A DNA stretch of 64,000 bases. It comes from Ulota crispa (Eukaryota; Streptophyta; Bryopsida; Orthotrichales; Orthotrichaceae). Location of the stretch: assembly GCA_963920765.1 (NCBI GenBank), contig OY987251.1, positions 64,501 through 128,500 of the forward strand, written 5' to 3'. The notes below the pieces were generated by a model, which worked only from the letters and a program-made list of their open reading frames with translations, ran no database searches and was not told where the DNA came from. A program made the translations under genes and the position numbers. This document shows positions 61,050 to 64,000 of the stretch, piece after piece. Position 1 is the stretch's first letter. Every line of letters begins with the position of its first letter.

Positions 61050-64000
61050 ATGGCCATGTATGAAAGTGAGACACTCCGTGTTGTGAATAAGTTCAATTGA
61101 GACAACTTCTATTTGTTTTAGTTCAAGATGGAAATAATCTTTAATGAAAAGGATCTTTGAGACATTGTGGAAGGCACTGAGACGGCTCCTTCAAGTGATA
61201 GCAACTCCAAGGTCACCTTGGCCTTCAAAAAGTGTAAGAAGACGGCATTTTGCATCGTGTACACTTATATGGTGGATGTACAAATTGAACATGTCAAGTT
61301 TTGCAAGGAAGCTACAGAAGCATGGAGGACTCTATGCAGCATCCATGAGACTAAGAAATTGGCCAATGTATTGTTTTTGAAGCGCAAATTCTTCATCATA
61401 AAAATGCAAGAGACAAATGACTTTTTGCAACACATCAACAAGGTGAAGACTTTTGCGGACCAACTTGATGTCTTTGATGTACCCGTGATGGAAGGGGATA
61501 TTGTCATAACCATTTTAGAGAGCTTGCTACTTTCTTTTAAGGATTTGATTGTGGTAATAGAGATTAAAGACATTAAAGAGTTCACCCTCATTTATGTGAA
61601 GTTGCGATTGATGCATGAAGTGATAAAGAAGAAAGAAAATCAAATTGTAGCCCCGAAGAATGCAATGTTAGTTGCTCGTTACGAGAATGGTAGAGATTCA
61701 ACCAAGGTTCAAGGTAAGCCCTTCTACACTTCCATTGTGGCAAAGCGGACTATTTTCCTCGTTATTGCTACAAATGCAACAGTGGCAAGGGTAAAAAGGC
61801 CAACAAGGCCAATGCGGATGAAGGTGGTGAGGACTATGCCTTCATGGCCTCTCATAGTGATCCATTTAGTTTGGAAGGTGATTGGGTCATGGATTCCGGG
61901 GCTACCACCCACATATCACCTCATAGAGCTCATCTTGATAGTTTTGAGGCCATTTTGGCAAGAAAAGTATTTGTAGAAGATGATTCAATGTTCCAAATCT
62001 TTGGAAAGGGCTCCATTTTGGTGGACTCTTTTATTGAGAGATGCACCAAGCGCATTCGATTTAAGAATGTGTTATGTATGCGCAAGTTACAAAGCATCTT
62101 CCTTTCCATAAGCAAGATAGTAGAATGAGGGCTTAATGTGCAGTGTGGAAGCCTTGGATGCATTTTGAAGTTCTCTCAATGGAGTCATCTAAGCCACAGC
62201 ATCACGTGAGAGCAAATTGTATTGTTTGCAATGCAAGCTTGTGCATGGAGGAAAGAGTGCCCAAGTTGCCACTTTAAACAAAGATGGGCTGATTTTGTAA
62301 CATCAATATATTGGGCATTTGAATGTGCAAAGTTTGAAGGCTCTTTCAAGTTTGGTGAGTGGCCTTGACCTTTCCAAGTACTATGATGATGGCTTGCCAA
62401 ATGCATGTGAGGGTTGTATTAAAGGCAAACAACAACAACAATCTTTTCCAAATGATGGTGCCACAAGTGCCACCAAAGTATTGGGCATTGTACATTCAGC
62501 TGTGTGTGGCCTTATAAAGACCGTATCTTTAGATAGAGCAAGGTACTTTTTTACCTTTATTGACGACTTTTCAATAAAGGTGTAGATGTACTTTTATAAT
62601 GCCAAGAGCAAGTATTTTAAGTGGTTCAAGGAGTTTAAAGTCTTCGTAAAGAAAAATGCAGAGTGTTCAATCAAAATATTACGGTCTGACAACAATGGAA
62701 AGTATACTTTCAACCAATTTGAGGCCTACTTGAAGGCCCAAGGTATTGTGCATCAAACTTCAACTTCACATACATCGCAACAAAATAGAGTGACTAAGAG
62801 GGTCAAATGCATCGTTGTAGAGATGGCTAGGAGCACGATTTATGGCCAAAAGCTTAGTTTAGAGTATTAGGCCAAAAAGGTGAGCAACACAGTGTAAATT
62901 TGCAATTGATGTCTGACTAGTGAGGTGCATGACAAGACTTCACAAGGGGCGTGGAGTATGAAAAGGCTCTTGATAGCACACATTAGGGTGTTTGGGTGTA
63001 TTGCATATGCTAAGATTCCCGATGCATCCAAGACCAAGCTTGATGCAAAGGCGGTGAGGTGTTTATTTTTAAGATATTATGAAGGCTCCAAAGCATATAT
63101 GTTGATTTATTTGGAATCTAAGAAGATCATTTGATATTGTGATGTAACATTTTGTGAGCATGGAAATTTGCAAGAGGATTTGGAGTTGGATCCAAGTAGG
63201 AACAGTGGTGACCTTATTGTAAACACACCTTTAACACCTTCACATGATGATGATGATGATAGAAATGACAAAGACAAGCCGCTTGAAGATGGAGATGGTG
63301 ACCTTATGGAAGATGCAAGTACAAGTCAAAGTGATGAGGGTTCTAAATCCAAGAAGGTTACAAAGAAAAAGAAAGCACAAGGCATTGCTCTAAGGGCTAA
63401 AATAGGAGATAGCCATTATATGAGAGGTGTGTGGCATTCCACAAAAGTAAATAAGCCTTCAGAAGAGTGGTGAAAGAAACACATTTTTTCTTTAACCATT
63501 TTCCAATTCTGATCATGCTAATGTGGCGCTTGTTTATGACTTGACTACACTCGGAGAGACTTTGAAGTCTCGGAATGCAAACAAGTGGGAGGCGGCCATG
63601 GAGAAAAAATACCACTCTCTCCATGCCGACAACACGTGAAAGTTGACCACCATTCCTATTTCTTGCAAGGCGGTGGGATGCAAGTGGGTGTTCAAAATCA
63701 AGAAAAATGTCATGGGGGAGGTTGTGCACTATAAGGTAAGGTTAGTGGCAAGAAGGTTCTATCAAGTCAAAGAGTGGAAGTCAACAAGATTTTTGCTCCG
63801 ATGGTCAAGTTCACTACCATACGGTGTGTTGTGGTTTTTAGAACATCATTGGACTTGGAGATGCACCAAATGGATGTGAAGACGGCCTTCTTCAACAGCA
63901 ATTTGGAGGACAACATCTATAAGGAGTAATCCAAGGGATTTGTGAAATGTGATCATGAGGACACTATTTGCAAGCTTACAATGTTTTTGTATGGGCTAAG
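61050..64000 (+). pseudogene. pol: Ty1/copia gag-pol, 5' two-thirds, running off the window
   Basis: The gag frame starts at ATG 61050 (MAMYESETLR) and reads through three stops (61098, 61119, 61158) into a UBN2-type gag. This is followed by a CCHC knuckle (CGKADYFPRYCYKC, in a shifted frame near 61,740), protease WVMDSGATTHISPH near 61,885, the GAG-pre-integrase zone, and integrase at about 62,470-62,860. Integrase keeps FIDDFS and LRSDNN, while the catalytic glutamate region reads QQNRVTKR, so E is lost. HIRVFGCIAYAKIPD follows at about 62,960. Reverse transcriptase begins near 63,560 (KWEAAMEKKY, GCKWVFKIKK, QMDVKTAF) and is cut by the window end. Order PR-IN-RT is diagnostic of Ty1/copia. 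Inactive. Confidence 0.88.

Overview
The window looks like nuclear DNA of a land plant, most likely a gymnosperm such as a conifer. This rests on one intron-containing plant gene, AT-rich sequence between genes, and many old, decayed transposable elements. Several of these keep readable target-site duplications although their LTR pairs differ by roughly 17-22%, which suggests slow removal of old DNA. The species assignment is inference. No rRNA, tRNA gene or CRISPR array was seen.

Layout. 1-3.9 kb holds no gene but has an (AT)n tract, a 32-base T run, a CACTA-like terminus and a 14-bp minisatellite. 3,938-15,457 is a complete Ty3/gypsy retrotransposon on the minus strand (280-bp LTRs, TCTAG duplication). 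A second minus-strand Ty3/gypsy element sits inside its reverse transcriptase at 7,247-13,057 (CTTAA duplication). About 2.1 kb further on, 17,601-19,722 is the one convincing host gene: eight exons with consistent phases encode a 386-residue SAP-domain protein related to plant proteins named zinc finger CCCH domain-containing protein 62. 20-34 kb is AT-rich, without genes, and carries short TA-flanked MITEs and dispersed repeats.

34.4-54.2 kb is a graveyard of DNA-transposon genes: a DUF7869-like pseudogene (-), an unidentified BED-like/coiled-coil/RING-like pseudogene (-) split by a 3.15-kb CACTA element, an unidentified plus-strand remnant, a nearly complete hAT transposase (-) and a DUF8039-like fragment (-). 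The CACTA element itself holds a foldback MITE and a roughly 10-bp satellite. Each of the first four gene remnants has a GC-rich minisatellite built on GACGG/CCGTC at or just beyond its 5' side; two of these arrays share a 20-bp period. This recurring arrangement is the most unusual feature of the window.

54-60 kb is AT-rich with a third MITE copy. 61,050 to the end is the 5' two-thirds of a Ty1/copia polyprotein (+), which runs out of the window inside reverse transcriptase. Most of its stops replace tryptophan codons, as expected from decay by cytosine methylation and deamination.
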